Assembly: GCA_036186865.1 (NCBI GenBank)
Contig: AP025069.1
Coordinates: 8,251,654-8,315,653 of the forward strand
DNA length: 64,000 nucleotides
DNA from: Eustoma russellianum
Taxonomy: Eukaryota > Streptophyta > Magnoliopsida > Gentianales > Gentianaceae
Reading direction: 5' to 3'
In this document: positions 1-10,539 of the stretch, piece after piece
How positions within the stretch are numbered: position 1 is the first letter of the stretch
Layout: each line of letters begins with the position of its first letter
Made by a program: the position numbers and the translations under genes
Notes under the pieces: model-generated
Seen by the model: the letters and a program-made list of their open reading frames with translations, nothing else
The model's database searches: none
What the model was told of the DNA's origin: nothing

Positions 1-742
1 CAGCATGAGTAGTCCAAGCCTCTAAATAACGAAATGATGAAGGACCTCTGGGAGATTCTAACTGACAGTTTAAGAGTAATGGTGCATGATCGGATGTAGC
101 CCTATGCAGATGCTGGTCTTGACATTTCGCAAAGATATCCAAAAACTCTGCTGTAACCAAGAAATGATCTAGTCTGCGCCATACTCTACCGAGACTACGT
201 CCATCCGACCATGTAAAGCGAGAACCTTGATATGGTATATCTAATAACTCACAAGTCTCCAAAAACTGCTTAAAGTCCTGAAGTGTTCGAATCGATGGTG
301 TAGATCTCCCTTTATGTTCATCCAAGGTTAAAAATGTGTTAAAGTCACCTCCTATAAGCCAAGGTTGCGTCATATGTAGTCGAAAGCCTAAAAGATCTTG
401 CCATAAAGGTTTTCTTGCTGCAACTGTATGACGGCCATAGACTGCCGTAACCCAAAAATCACTATGTGTAATTAACCATCTGTATTGGAGAGATATATTC
501 TGCACCCCTTGTCTGACAGCTAATAATTGTAGGAAAGACGATCTCCACAACACCCAGATTGTAGAATCATCTGATGAATAAGAGTTGGAGAAACCTAATT
601 GCAAGCGGTAATGTTCCAATCGCAATTGTCTGAGCTTAGGTTCAATGATCACCAAAACATGTATCCTATGCTGCCGAATTAATGAATGCAATCTTACTAT
701 AGAGGTTTGTATACCTCTTAAATTCCACAGTAGAACATTCAT
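1..742 (-). CDS. LINE ORF2, N-terminal endonuclease domain (partial)
   Basis: The frame starts with ATG at 742-740 and stays open for 247 codons to the window edge. It reads as an endonuclease/exonuclease/phosphatase (APE-like) domain, which nicks target DNA to prime reverse transcription. Visible motifs are the opening MNVLLWNLRG, IIEPKL (the metal-binding Glu), GGDFNTF (the catalytic Asp-Asn pair, codons near 330-300) and TSDHAPLL (the terminal Asp-His pair near 75). The usual RLDRFL motif reads RLDHFL. The ATG overlaps the ORF1 stop as ATGA, so translation may be coupled or reinitiated. The reverse transcriptase half lies outside the window. The motif set is complete, so the domain could be functional; that is inference. 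Confidence 0.85.
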   Translation of the reverse strand, partial: MNVLLWNLRGIQTSIVRLHSLIRQHRIHVLVIIEPKLRQLRLEHYRLQLGFSNSYSSDDSTIWVLWRSSFLQLLAVRQGVQNISLQYRWLITHSDFWVTAVYGRHTVAARKPLWQDLLGFRLHMTQPWLIGGDFNTFLTLDEHKGRSTPSIRTLQDFKQFLETCELLDIPYQGSRFTWSDGRSLGRVWRRLDHFLVTAEFLDIFAKCQDQHLHRATSDHAPLLLNCQLESPRGPSSFRYLEAWTTHA

Positions 743-2121
743 TGATCAGATTGTAAAGCAGAGTTTGAGGAACGCTGCGATGCTGTGCGTGTAACAATTG
801 ATGTGGAAGGACCAGTAGGCATATCGCCTTTCTTGCGGCGCGGACGACGCTTACGGACCTTCAATAAGTTATCTATTGCTAGTGTAACCTCCGGGTGTGT
901 AACATTTGGAGTTCCATCTTCTGCAGGTGGTGTAGCTGATAACACCCTAGCAGCTTCTAACACCGCAGATCTCAACTCCGACTCATCAACCTGAACATCA
1001 TCATGTATTTCAGAGTCTGACGTTGGCAACAGAGCTGGATCAGAATCGTGTCTCTGTGTAGCTGCTAATGTCACGGAAGCGCAATTCAACCGCTGCAAGT
1101 CTTGAAAATTGGAGATGTTATTTACAAGCTGTTGTTGAACCTCGTTGTCTTCTGGTAGCCGTTCCACTGGCGAAAATGGGGATTCATCTTAGATTACCTG
1201 TGTATGATCTTGCTTCTCAATTGGCTCAGCAGGCACATCTTCTGCCAGTTGAAGTTGTTGTGGCATTGTAACATTCTGGGGCTCTATTGTAGTTTGAGTA
1301 TTAGGATGGACCATGTCAGTTTGAGCATTATTGGCTGTCTTTTTTGGTGTCCATCGTTGCGCCGGTTGAGGGGCAGAAGTGGTTTGAGGTATAGCATTAT
1401 TGGTGGTAGGCAACAGTGACTCCGATTGTTGATCTCGTCTACAGGATGAAGCTGAATGTCCAAGAATGCGACACGTTGCACAGTACATTGGTAAATTCTC
1501 ATACTCAACAGATTGAAAGAAAGAATAATCATCGCTTTGTATGTATAAACGCTGTGGAAGCTCTTTGGAAACATCAATTTCAATACAAATACGCGCTACA
1601 GATGGTCGCAGCAATTGTATAGTTGCAGAATCTGCTTTTAGAGGCGTACCGATCATTCTTGCTATTTCAAAGAGTGCCTCTGCCTTATGTAGATAAACTG
1701 GGAGACCTGGCAATGAGATCCAGACTGGAACAATGGGCATATCAACCTTGGGGTCAAAATCATAAGTCCATTTTGTGACATGCATATGGTAACCCAAGAC
1801 TGTCCATGTGCGACGTGAGAAACAGCGGTAGTAATCTGCTTCCGCATCAAATTGCAAAAGAATGTGCATGGAATCCAGCAATGTAATTTTAACCGTAGCA
1901 GAGAATCCAATTCGATCAAAACACTTACGTATAGCATCAAGTTTTGGGCGGCCATACCAAAAGGTTCCTACCAAGCAATATTTGAATGATTCAGCGAATG
2001 CTGATACCTCCTCCCGAGTGAACTTTATCGCTGGAACTCCCTTAAATCTGGTGATCTCGCGAGGCTTGATCGTTGATGCAGCGGTTTTAAATAGGGAAGC
2101 GTAGGATCGTGTTTGATCCAT
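739..2121 (-). pseudogene. LINE ORF1, DUF4283/zinc-knuckle protein with one premature stop
   Basis: The start is ATG at 2121 and the final stop TGA at 741-739; a single in-frame TAA at 1191-1189 divides it after 310 residues, and the same frame then continues to the end (about 460 codons in all). Residues about 25-175 match the DUF4283 fold of plant LINE ORF1, including MPIVPVWISLPGLPV. A CCHC zinc knuckle follows, C214-x2-C217-x4-H222-x4-C227. The tail past the stop is basic (KVRKRRPRRKK) and probably binds RNA. ORF1 proteins coat LINE RNA in the retrotransposition particle. With only one stop and no frameshift the decay is recent; readthrough or a sequencing error cannot be excluded. Confidence 0.85.
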
Positions 2122-2298
2122 TGCTCCAGGTAATTGCCACCGCCAGCGGATGGCGCAGAAGAGAAACCGAAAACAATGAAGAGAACAATATATTGATCAA
2201 TGGCAAAATAGACAGCAAAGAGAACCGCAATTGGAACGGCGATCAGCAACCCAGTGCCGTCACCCATCGCATGAAAAATCGCCTCGGCGCCGCCATCT

Positions 2299-2300
<2 letters not shown>

Positions 2301-2367
<67 letters not shown>

Positions 2368-2490
2368 CTGCACACACTCATATATACATACATATGTACA
2401 TACATACATACATATATACAAATACATACACATACACACACATATATACACACACATATATATATATACATATACATACATATATAGTCC
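2301..2490. repeat. (TA)n microsatellite grading into TA/CA repeat
   Basis: Pure TA dinucleotides run from 2301 to 2365. Mixed CATA, CACA and TATA steps continue to about 2490. Long open frames rich in Tyr and Ile on both strands here are artefacts of the repeat. The tract abuts the 5' end of the minus-strand LINE. Confidence 0.95.
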
Positions 2491-2706
2491 AATCACATAA
2501 CTATGTACGTTTTTTCCTTCGCCAAGGTTTTATCCATAAGGATGGTTTTACGTGGCAAAGTTTTAATGCGACATATCATGTGTTTTTGGCCATTGACACT
2601 CATTTTGTACCTTTATTATCTTTTTTCATATGATGATTCACCTTGATTTTCTGTAATATGGTATTCCTCCGCCATAAGTGAGGTCCAATAATACATACAA
2701 TTTTTG

Positions 2707-2829
<123 letters not shown>

Positions 2830-3509
2830 AGTGCACAAGTGCTGAATAGTGGCCCCAAGCGATCTATGCGGCAAGCTGACTCACACACTACGTTAGACTT
2901 TGAAGCTGATATTAAAGCAGCTCTACGCTCTATTGGGAATTACAATGCGCCTGGTCTGGATGGCTACACCTCTCAGTTTTTTATTAAAGAATGGGACGTA
3001 GTTGGGGCAGACTTTGTTGCTGCAGTGCAGGAATTCCTCAAGTATGGCCTATTGCGTAAACAGCTCAACCATGCTACAATTGCACTCGTTGCCAAGGCTG
3101 CTCATGTTAATAGAGTTGAAGATTACCGACCTATCTCCTGCTGCAACGTAATCTATAAAATGATACCCAAGATCCCTACGATGTGAATGACGGCAGTTAT
3201 GGCCTCCCTCGTGGACCCTGCTCAGGCAGGTTTTCTCAAAGGCAGATCTATGATGAAAAAAGTCTTATTGGTTCAGGAGCTGATCCGGAAATTTGGGATA
3301 AAGCGTACAACTCCTAAATGCATGCTTAAGGTGGACATCAGGAAAGCTTTGGATTCCATAAGTTTGTCTTTCCTCAATGACATGCTTCTTGGACTTGGAT
3401 TTCCTGCTATCTTCACTTGCTGGATTATGAAGTGTGTGAGCTCCACCTCATACTCTGTTTCTCTTAATGGCAGTCCTTATGGATTCTTTCAGTGCAGATT
3501 TGGGCTGAG

Positions 3510-3820
3510 ACTAGGGCTGTTGATCAAATCGAACAATTCGCGAACTGTTCGAGTTTAGTTCGTGTTCGGTTCATATTCGTTCGGTAATTATTTGTTAACG
3601 AACCAAATTTGAATAGGTATTCTGCTTCGTTTAGTTAAATGAGCCAAACTGTTCATGAACTGTTTGGCTCATTTAAACAGTTATAAGGTTATCAAACCGA
3701 ACTCGATCTAATTTTAAAGTTTGTTTAGCTAAATGAACCAAACCAAACAATTCGTTTAGCTAAACAAATTTGAATTCAAAAATCTAGTATTCGGTTTGGC
3801 TCGGTTCGTTAACACCCTTA
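3510..3820. mobile_element. MITE-like insert (311 bp) inside the LINE RT
   Basis: The block interrupts the RT between FGLR and GDKISPF and is flanked by GCTGAG on both sides (3504-3509 and 3821-3826). Its ends are imperfect inverted repeats, CTAGGGCTGTT at the left against TAAGGGTGTT (complement of the right end). Internally it is built of AACCGAAC and GAACCAAAC-type words on both strands and holds a large hairpin. It has no coding capacity. The length, inverted ends and short duplication fit a non-autonomous DNA transposon; the superfamily is not decided, since a 6-bp duplication (7 with one mismatch) is not diagnostic. Confidence 0.7.
3635..3676. repeat. Hairpin inside the MITE-like insert
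   Basis: Two 21-base arms meet at TTCATGAA with no spacer and pair with one mismatch. The arms start TTAAATGAGCC and end GGCTCATTTAA. Confidence 0.85.
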
Positions 3821-5400
3821 GCTGAGGTAGGGTGACAAAATCTCCCCCTTCTTATTTGTAATTGGGCATGGAACACCTCTCAAGGCTCCTCAGATAGCTG
3901 CATTATGTCAAAGGATTCCATTTCTATGCTTGTTGTGCTGAATAGTACATCACCCATCTTTGCTTTGACAACCTCATCCTTTTCTCCAAAGGTGACGCCT
4001 GCTCGGTACAAAAAGTTATGGATTCGTTAGCGGCCTTTGGCAATTGTTCTTGGCTCAGGGACAACCTGGCCAAATCTCAATTCTTCCAAGCAGGCATTGG
4101 AGAGGCAACTAACTGGCTGCGGGTCACCAAAGGCTTCTCAGCGGTACCATGTCCTTCAGATATCTCGGCATACCTATTGCAGGAGACAAGATGAAGTGCT
4201 CACACTATGCCCCTTTCATCAAGAAGCTAATGGATAAGGTCGGATTATGGAATGCATCTGGCCTTTCGTATGCTGGCAGACTACAACTAATGAAACCAGT
4301 GCTGCAAGGAGTGACTTGTTCTTTGTTAAGTGTTTTACCTCTGCCGGCAACAGTTTGGACTCTGTTGAACAAAATCCGTCTGCACTTTTTATGGGGGAAT
4401 ATCCCACTTGGGTCCAAAAAGGCTTGGACCTCTGGGTCTCAGATCAGCATGCCTAAAGAGGAGCGTGGTCTAGGATTTCTTCAATTGAAAGCATGGAATT
4501 TAGCGATATTAACTAGACACTTGTGGGACCTATACCATAAGAAAGACAGGCTATGAGTGCAGTCGATGAATCACAAGTATAGACTGTACAACATATTATG
4601 GACAAGGATGGGCTGTAGTTCAGAGTCTCCCATCCTCAAAAAAATCATGGAGATCAAGGACAAGTTGCTGGTCATCACAGGCGCTTCCACCTCGGCTGTA
4701 GAAGTAATCACCTCATGGATAGTGGATGAACCCCTAAACCATGGCTGGCATATGAGTACTTCAGAGATAGGTGCAGGAAAGTTAACTAGGCCAAAATTAT
4801 TTGGTACTCAGCAGTTACCACCAAGCACTCCTTCACACTTTGGCTTGCTGGGCTGAATAAGTTTCCCACTAGGGAGAGACTTATTTACTTAGAGGACAGA
4901 ACCTGTCACCTCTGCTTGGTTGGATAAGATACGATGCATCACATCTTCTTCTTTTGCTCAGCTACCAGGCAAGTCTGGCTAGCCATATCGGCATGGCTAG
5001 CTATGCAATAAGGACTTCGCTCTTTCAGCAGACTATTGGCTTGGGGATCGCACAGACTCAAAGGGACAGCTTTCAGAGCCAACGCGACAAAAATTGCCTA
5101 GCCTGCCACAATATACTACATCTGGCAAATTCGGAACAGAAGCATTTTGTAAAGAGCATCATTCATATCTAGGGATGTAACTCATATAATATTCACACAT
5201 GTGTATCGAGTTATCTATAAGCTTTACCCACACATTCTAGACATAGGCGCTACTTCTCCTGTTGTTTAAGATCACTCTATATTACTGAGATGTACATGTA
5301 GGTCGGCCTGTTGGCCTGCAAGTAGGGCTATTATATAGGTTGCGTCACCTTGATGCTTTGATTTCTCTGTTTTATATATTAGTATTTTAACCCAAAAAAA

Positions 5401-6970
5401 GAACTCTAAGACATGAATTAATTACTATCCAGATTTGACACAGTCCTTGAAAAGGTCAAAATTATCTAGATTGTCACACTCAAACACACTTGAGTGTTTT
5501 TTTTAATCCAATCACAGCTCAAATTTGCTTATGTTTGCATAAAAATAAAATAAAAAAAATGTTCAGGTGACATTGAGCCAATTGGACTTTTTTGATGTTC
5601 TTCCGAGACCATTCCAGAAAATATCAAGTCTAGACCCTAGTTGATTTAATAGTTGGAAAACATAAAAGGCAACCAAAAAGGACAGTTAGATCGATAAATA
5701 CTAAAGGTTTTGTTATGAACCAAGGATCTGAATTTGGTTGATGTGATATTGAAACAATTGCACTTTCTTAAAGTTTAACACCTACGATACTCGAACGAAT
5801 ATGATAATTTAACTAAAAACAACAAAGTAATAAAGGCGATAAAACAAAGTAATATTTGATTAGCTGCTATTAAGCTGTGGATCCACATTTTAATAATATG
5901 ACATTCAAACAATTGGAATAACAAACAAAACTAAACACCAGCCTTTTTAGAGTTTATATTTTTCTTAAGACGCACTTATACTACCTTAATATTCATTACC
6001 TCATGTCTACTTGTGCAAGGAATCACCCTATAATATATGTAGAATATCAAACCCATTTTTTGAATTACTAATGGGTCAAAGACATTGCAAGTTATGGGTG
6101 CAATTGCTCCACATATACATATATACATCTACACACACATATATATATATGCAGGTACTTATATACATATGCATATGCACACATATTCTACACATACATC
6201 TATATGCATATATTTTGCTTAGGTTTGCATAAAAAAACCTAAAAGAAGGCCTATATGATATTGAGACAATGAACTTTCTTGTAGCTTTTATGAGAAAGAA
6301 AACAGTATGGGATTTAGTAGATAGCATATCTAAGAAAATAAAACAAAAAAAAAGTGTCTGCGGAAAACGCTATAGAGATCTAATTACAAATATTGATTTT
6401 GAATATATTAATGCTCAAAGTTTCCATACTATTCTTTCGATTATTTTAATTATTGTGTCTGTTGTTTTCCTAATTATATCAACTAATGGTCAAATAGAAA
6501 TAGTTCGAAGATATTTTGATTTTCTTAAATTATGTTTAAGTCAAATTAAAACAAAGATTTTTGGTGATAAGGAGCATGTGTTATTAGCCCTTGATGTCAT
6601 TACTTGGCTCGAGCAATTGGGAATATGTGTGGCTCTTCCATCATAAGGGGTTTAGGCATTTTTATTGCATAAAGAAACATGCTCGAGACATAGTGATTTT
6701 ACATATTCGGTCCTATAGTATAGCTCATTCTCTCACGTTAGAAGCGCTAAAGTTGTCTTTGACTTAGTCACACTTGCAACTTGTATACATTAAGTGAAGA
6801 CAGGTGTTATGTCTTGCATCTGAGATGTCTTGCATCTGAGAGTACGCATTTCAGGAATGTAGCTTATCTGAGGTTTCTATAATCCTATCTAAGTTTCTGT
6901 GATGAACTTGAGATTGATATAGCAGGCTTACATATAGAGTCACTGTGACTGCATGCTTGAGTCTAGGATG
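5401..6970. repeat. Non-coding repeat unit, copy 1, plus unassigned sequence
   Basis: AT-rich sequence without recognisable genes. From 5401 to about 5980 it aligns by eye with a diverged second copy at 9788-10140, continued at 15614-15750 and after 21487. Shared landmarks are GAACTCT at the start, AATATCAAGTC, TGATATTG followed by ACAATTG, and ATATGACATT. A TA/CA-rich patch lies at 6114-6210. The stretch 6650-6970 holds nothing I recognise; its last five bases, GGATG, are the target duplication of the solo LTR. Confidence 0.55.
6269..6646 (+). CDS. Hypothetical 125-residue ORF with one hydrophobic segment
   Basis: I do not recognise this product. The ORF starts at ATG 6269 and ends at 6646. 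It is rich in Ile, Lys and Phe, as expected of AT-rich DNA. Residues 53-71 (FHTILSIILIIVSVVFLII within the run) would form one membrane helix. Its first codons fall in the TGATATTG-type repeat word also found at 5744 and 10070, which argues that the start is fortuitous. No intron signals, homologous neighbour or conserved motif supports it. It could equally be a chance ORF or a decayed exon. Confidence 0.15.
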   Translation: MNFLVAFMRKKTVWDLVDSISKKIKQKKSVCGKRYRDLITNIDFEYINAQSFHTILSIILIIVSVVFLIISTNGQIEIVRRYFDFLKLCLSQIKTKIFGDKEHVLLALDVITWLEQLGICVALPS

Positions 6971-7665
6971 TGTTAGAAAAGTACGTTAAAGTACCTTTCC
7001 GGGTGCTCCAAACTTATATAGAACATGTATGAGGTTGTTTGGGAGATTGGTATGAAGTGTTGCAAAGCTGGAAAACCTCAGTTGGACGTAGATCTCTCAG
7101 TACGTCGATCGATCGACATGATCGATCTACGTAGATCTGAGGCTTAAGGAGGTTCTCTGTCTGACTTCGATCGATCACATCGATCGATCGATGTGATCGA
7201 TCGACGTGCCAACGGACAGAACTTTTCAACTTGAGTTGCAGCTTTTGGTCCAAGAATCATCTCCTTTCACCTATGAACGGTAAACAACTGCCATTGGAGG
7301 TTAAGAAGAGGCTGAGACATATTTCAAAAAGGGTTTTAAACACACCACAAGATATATATATATATATATATATATTAGATCTTGGTATTTTCAACACATA
7401 CTTGACATTCTTGCAAAAACAAAGATTTCTCAGCATTCTTCATCTCTTGCTATCCTTCATTATCTTCTCTTCCACACCAAGTTCATTCTTCTTCTCCTAG
7501 AGCAAAGGAAAAGAAGACAACCGTTATATCTTGGGAAACATTAGTTTTGTTGTCTACTTTGCTCGTTGGTAGAGACTAAATTGCTTTAAGGACAGAGTCA
7601 TCTTGAGACTCGTCTCGGCTTTGTTCGTTTATATCTTTTTGCTTGTTTGCTGCAATTTTCTAACA
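6971..7665. mobile_element. Solo LTR, target duplication GGATG
   Basis: A 695-bp block begins TGTTAGAAAA and ends TTTTCTAACA, a perfect 10-bp terminal inverted repeat of TG...CA type. It is flanked by the identical pentamer GGATG at 6966-6970 and 7666-7670. No primer site, polypurine tract or coding sequence lies beside it and no second copy exists in the window, so it is a solo LTR left by LTR-LTR recombination. It contains a GATC-rich palindrome cluster (7087-7204) and a (TA)n tract at 7353-7376 that could include a TATA box. The parent family is unknown; the gypsy gag remnant to the right need not be related. Confidence 0.85.
7087..7204. repeat. GATC-rich palindrome cluster in the solo LTR
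   Basis: GATC occurs about twelve times in under 120 bases. Positions 7167-7204 form a perfect 38-bp palindrome with ends TCGATCGATC and GATCGATCGA. Positions 7124-7137 (GATCTACGTAGATC) form a second, 14-bp palindrome. The arrangement looks like two related copies, each with an ACGT core nearby. It may act as a cruciform, an RNA hairpin or a repeated transcription-factor site in U3. Confidence 0.9.
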
Positions 7666-7779
7666 GGATGTTCTCTTACACGTTTACTTACTATTAGTAT
7701 CTCATGTCATCTTTGTGTATTTCAAAAATTGTTTGTGAATTAATTTTTAAAAAGTGGACAGAGAAGTCAATAGCAAATT

Positions 7780-8783
7780 ACTTTTTCAAAAAGAGAGCGT
7801 AGAAGTCTTCAGGAGTCAAAAGTCAACAATATGCCAAACTCAATAGAAGTCTACACCAGTATCAATTTCCTAACACTTTAGAATCAATTCCTCACCAGTA
7901 CAAAATGCGACAAATTTCTCATATACGGTGTCTCCAGAACTGATTTCCATGCCTTCTACATCCGATTTCCAGCACATGTATTTAGCCACGCCATCATTAC
8001 AATCCTAAACCTACAGGGTATCTTTTGTAAAGCGTTGCATGTATCGTAGAACTGACTCCTCTGACTTCTACCTGAGAGTCATTAAATGTGAAGAATTTTT
8101 GATAAAAAGTATGCAAGATACACATTGTGCCTAGAATTATCGGGCCAGCTGTCAAAAAGAATAAATTGATTGATACCGCAACTTTTGAAACCATCTTCTG
8201 ACCTTGTTTCTCAAATACATAGAGAAAGGTTTACACCTTAGTGGGTCAGAAACATTCTTCGAATTTATCACAGTCTGAAACTGGAAGAGATGATCCGTAG
8301 GGTCAGAGGTTCCATTATAGATATCTGTTTTGGTCGCCTTAAAATTATCCACGGTCACATATTCAATGATGTCATCTAAAAAATGATTTTTCAGCACCAC
8401 CCTCGTATACTACTGATAGTCCAAGAATGACTCATCTTCGTGACCCCTATAGCCATAATGAGCAATTGATGTCCAATGTTCATACTTGGAATGACACTAT
8501 TTAACTCTCAAAAGGCCTCTTCTTGGGTAGCAAGGGTATGTATGTGGTTTTCTGCCTTTACCCCTTGCATCTGCCATAAATTTCTCCCCTGGTCTAGAAG
8601 AATATTCTTGAAGTTTTTGCCCCTCTCGATAACCATGAGGAAAGACTTTAACCGCCTGGATGGCCTCAGCGGCCTTGCCTTTAATTTGTTTAGCCGAGGC
8701 GTGCAAAGCACCCATGTCTTGAGCAACACATTCCACGTGCATATGTTTTTGCTGGATGACTCATTCTTCTCCAAGGTGCACAA
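7780..8783 (-). pseudogene. Ty3/gypsy gag remnant
   Basis: The frame at 8400-8152 contains YNGTSDPTDHL, then DPLRCKPFSMYL and RRWFQKL, the signature of the Retrotrans_gag domain of plant gypsy elements. Decayed continuation can be followed through 8155-7800, where words such as DSQVE and DCNDGVA recall the end of the domain across frame changes. Frames at 8783-8497 may be the upstream gag region, but this is weak. Gag forms the virus-like particle. No protease, RT or integrase and no LTRs are seen nearby, so this is an isolated fragment. Confidence 0.65.
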
Positions 8784-9787
8784 GCTGCTCTCTAAATGCC
8801 TGTTTCAATGGGCGACTGGACTTTCTATATCTTTGACAGAAGATTCCTCACCATGATGATCAATGGTTTTACATATTTTTGAGTGACTTTATGCAAGATT
8901 TAACAAAGAAAATGGAAATAAGGCATAGTTGACCCTCCTTCTAGCTCCAAATTTACAAGTTCAGATCTTCGTCTAAGATTAATAGATGATCCTAACATTG
9001 AAACTTTGGTCGTTGCGATATAAAATTCTACAAGATTCAAGAATGTTAGGGGTCCAAGCGTTTTACTTCAGAAAAAATCCCTCAACGATCAAGTTAGTTG
9101 CCGATATTTTCACATTAGGAAGTGTTGATGCTGGAATATTTAGAGAAATCTATTCCTTGGAGCGAGTAAATGCATGTTTAGAAGCTACGGAAAAGTATCA
9201 AGTGTCATGTACTGCTTGTGTATGGTGGCAGAGTATCGCCATTTGTCGAGTTACATAGTTAAATTGTTCGCATGGCAGAAGTCTGCTGGAGGTGCTACGT
9301 CGAGCTGACCTGGTAGGCTTTGGGCACTTGGTATGTCAACGAACTGATGAGTGTGGTCGAGGTGCATGCTTTTGCAGAGGTGATTGTTGTGGCTGAGGAA
9401 TAGGCAATATCTGAAGTGACTAGCTGAGACTAAGGTGAACAGTCTTCAATGCCTCTATACGAAAAGTGTCGATGCTGACCCCAGATCTTACTCGGCATCG
9501 TGGGGACATCTTGTGTCTCCTGGGCTGCACTGGCTTGTCTATGTATATGGATCTGAGTGGTTGATGTAAGCCTAAAGCGACCTGTGTCTCTGTAAAGGTC
9601 AGATGATGTTGATTGTAACAAACCGAATTGATTACGATTGTCATCTTTTGGGGTAATAGATTTGTCTTTATCAATATATATATGTGTGTATATATATATA
9701 TACACATACACATAATTTTTGGAGATTTTATTCTAATCGTGTTTTAAGCTATGCGACAGATTTAACAAAAGAAAAAAAAGATATAAG
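8784..9787. other. No recognisable gene
   Basis: About 1 kb with short random ORFs only. A small TATA/TGTG microsatellite lies at 9676-9712. The left part may belong to the decayed gypsy element, but I find no motif to show it. Confidence 0.6.
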
Positions 9788-10140
9788 AACTCTCAGACAG
9801 AATTGAATTATTATCTAGATTAAATGATTACACATGAAAAAGGAAAAATAAAAGTTCGGAGGTCGCTTATTTTCTAGATTTACACCGAGAAACGCTTGAA
9901 TGGTTATTAGTTAAGCCATGGTTTTGGCTTCTGTTTCCTTGAAAAAAAGAGGCTAATATGGGGTTGAGAGCATTGGACTTTCTTAAGCTTCTTTCAAGAA
10001 CAGTTCAACAAATATCAAGTCAAAACCCTACGTGATTCAACAGAACCAACGATCAAAATCCGGCTGATGTGATATTGCGACAATTGGAGTTTCATGAAGC
10101 TATTTGTAGAATTATTTTGCAAATAGCATGTCCGACCCAA
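9788..10140. repeat. Non-coding repeat unit, copy 2, first part
   Basis: This stretch follows the order of landmarks of 5401-5790: GAACTCT, then AATATCAAGTC, then TGATATTG with CAATTG. It is cut at 10140 by element A and resumes at 15614. The last five bases, CCCAA, are the target duplication of A. Confidence 0.6.
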
Positions 10141-10363
10141 TGATAAAATATTCGAACTACATCAAGAATTTGTGCAGGATCAAAGATCACGTCTACTAGA
10201 ATGAGTCATCAATACAATAGACAACAATCCAATGAATCAAGGTAAAGAAAAATTGAATTGTAAAATTGTCGCCAACAACTTGCGCCAGGGAGAACACAAT
10301 GAGGAAGAAACCGTTTCTAGAAAAACTTTGATTTGATATTTCCAAAATTACTTTTCGTCTACA
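10141..10363 (-). repeat. 3' LTR of element A
   Basis: 223 bp, matching 15386-15608 base for base in length. On the minus strand it runs from TGTAGACG to ATTTTATCA. No obvious polypurine tract touches its start. Confidence 0.85.
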
Positions 10364-10539
10364 ATAGCTTCGGTTTATGTACAACATCAATAGAATCTCC
10401 TAGAAAACGAATTACACCGTGCTACAAATATAATTGAGCTAAACAACTAGTATCCTACGTAGCAACTAATTAACTACCATTAATCCGACGTGGCACTAGC
10501 CTATCTCTCCAGCTTAAGACGATTGGCCACACTTATGCT

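Larger units (their letters stand above)
1..2298 (-). mobile_element. LINE (L1-type), minus strand, cut by window start
   Basis: Non-LTR retrotransposon read right to left. About 177 bases of GC-richer leader (2122-2298) precede ORF1, which overlaps ORF2 by four bases; ORF2 runs out of the window at position 1. Plant L1-type LINEs have this layout: ORF1 an RNA-binding protein, ORF2 an endonuclease plus reverse transcriptase. The leader stops abruptly at a (TA)n tract, which may be the insertion site. One internal stop in ORF1 and no stop in the visible ORF2 suggest a fairly recent copy. Confidence 0.85.
2839..5172 (+). pseudogene. LINE ORF2 remnant: reverse transcriptase and zf-RVT
   Basis: Three frames together spell a plant LINE reverse transcriptase. 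The piece at 2839-3186 has NAPGLDGY and VEDYRPISCCN, diagnostic of RVT_1. The piece at 3187-3558 has AGFLKGRSM and a palm segment MLKVDIRKALDSIS, in which the normal KAFDS reads KALDS. After the MITE, GDKISPFLFV resumes at about 3832. The YADD motif is not recognisable. The frame at 4149-4556 carries FRYLGIPIAG and the GRLQLMKPVL region, and 4557-5172 carries a decayed zinc-binding RVT domain ending near YYIWQIRNRS. Multiple stops and frame changes make it non-functional. RT copies the element RNA at the nicked target. Confidence 0.85.
2839..5400 (+). mobile_element. 5'-truncated LINE, plus strand
   Basis: The segment holds the ORF2 reverse transcriptase and the zf-RVT tail but no ORF1 or endonuclease, as expected of a 5'-truncated LINE copy. 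It ends in a T-rich 3' UTR and a short A tract (about 5393-5400, AACCCAAAAAAA). It is interrupted by a MITE-like insert at 3510-3820 and by many stops. It is divergent from, and in opposite orientation to, the LINE at 1-2298. Confidence 0.85.

Noticed and set aside
7087..7204. CRISPR-like or bacterial Dam-site cluster
   Set aside because: The repeats are palindromic and contiguous, without unique spacers, and lie inside a plant LTR with TSD.
9420..9713. Overlapping 93-97 residue minus-strand ORFs
   Set aside because: They begin in a TA/TG microsatellite and show no motif; the two frames are equally open by chance.
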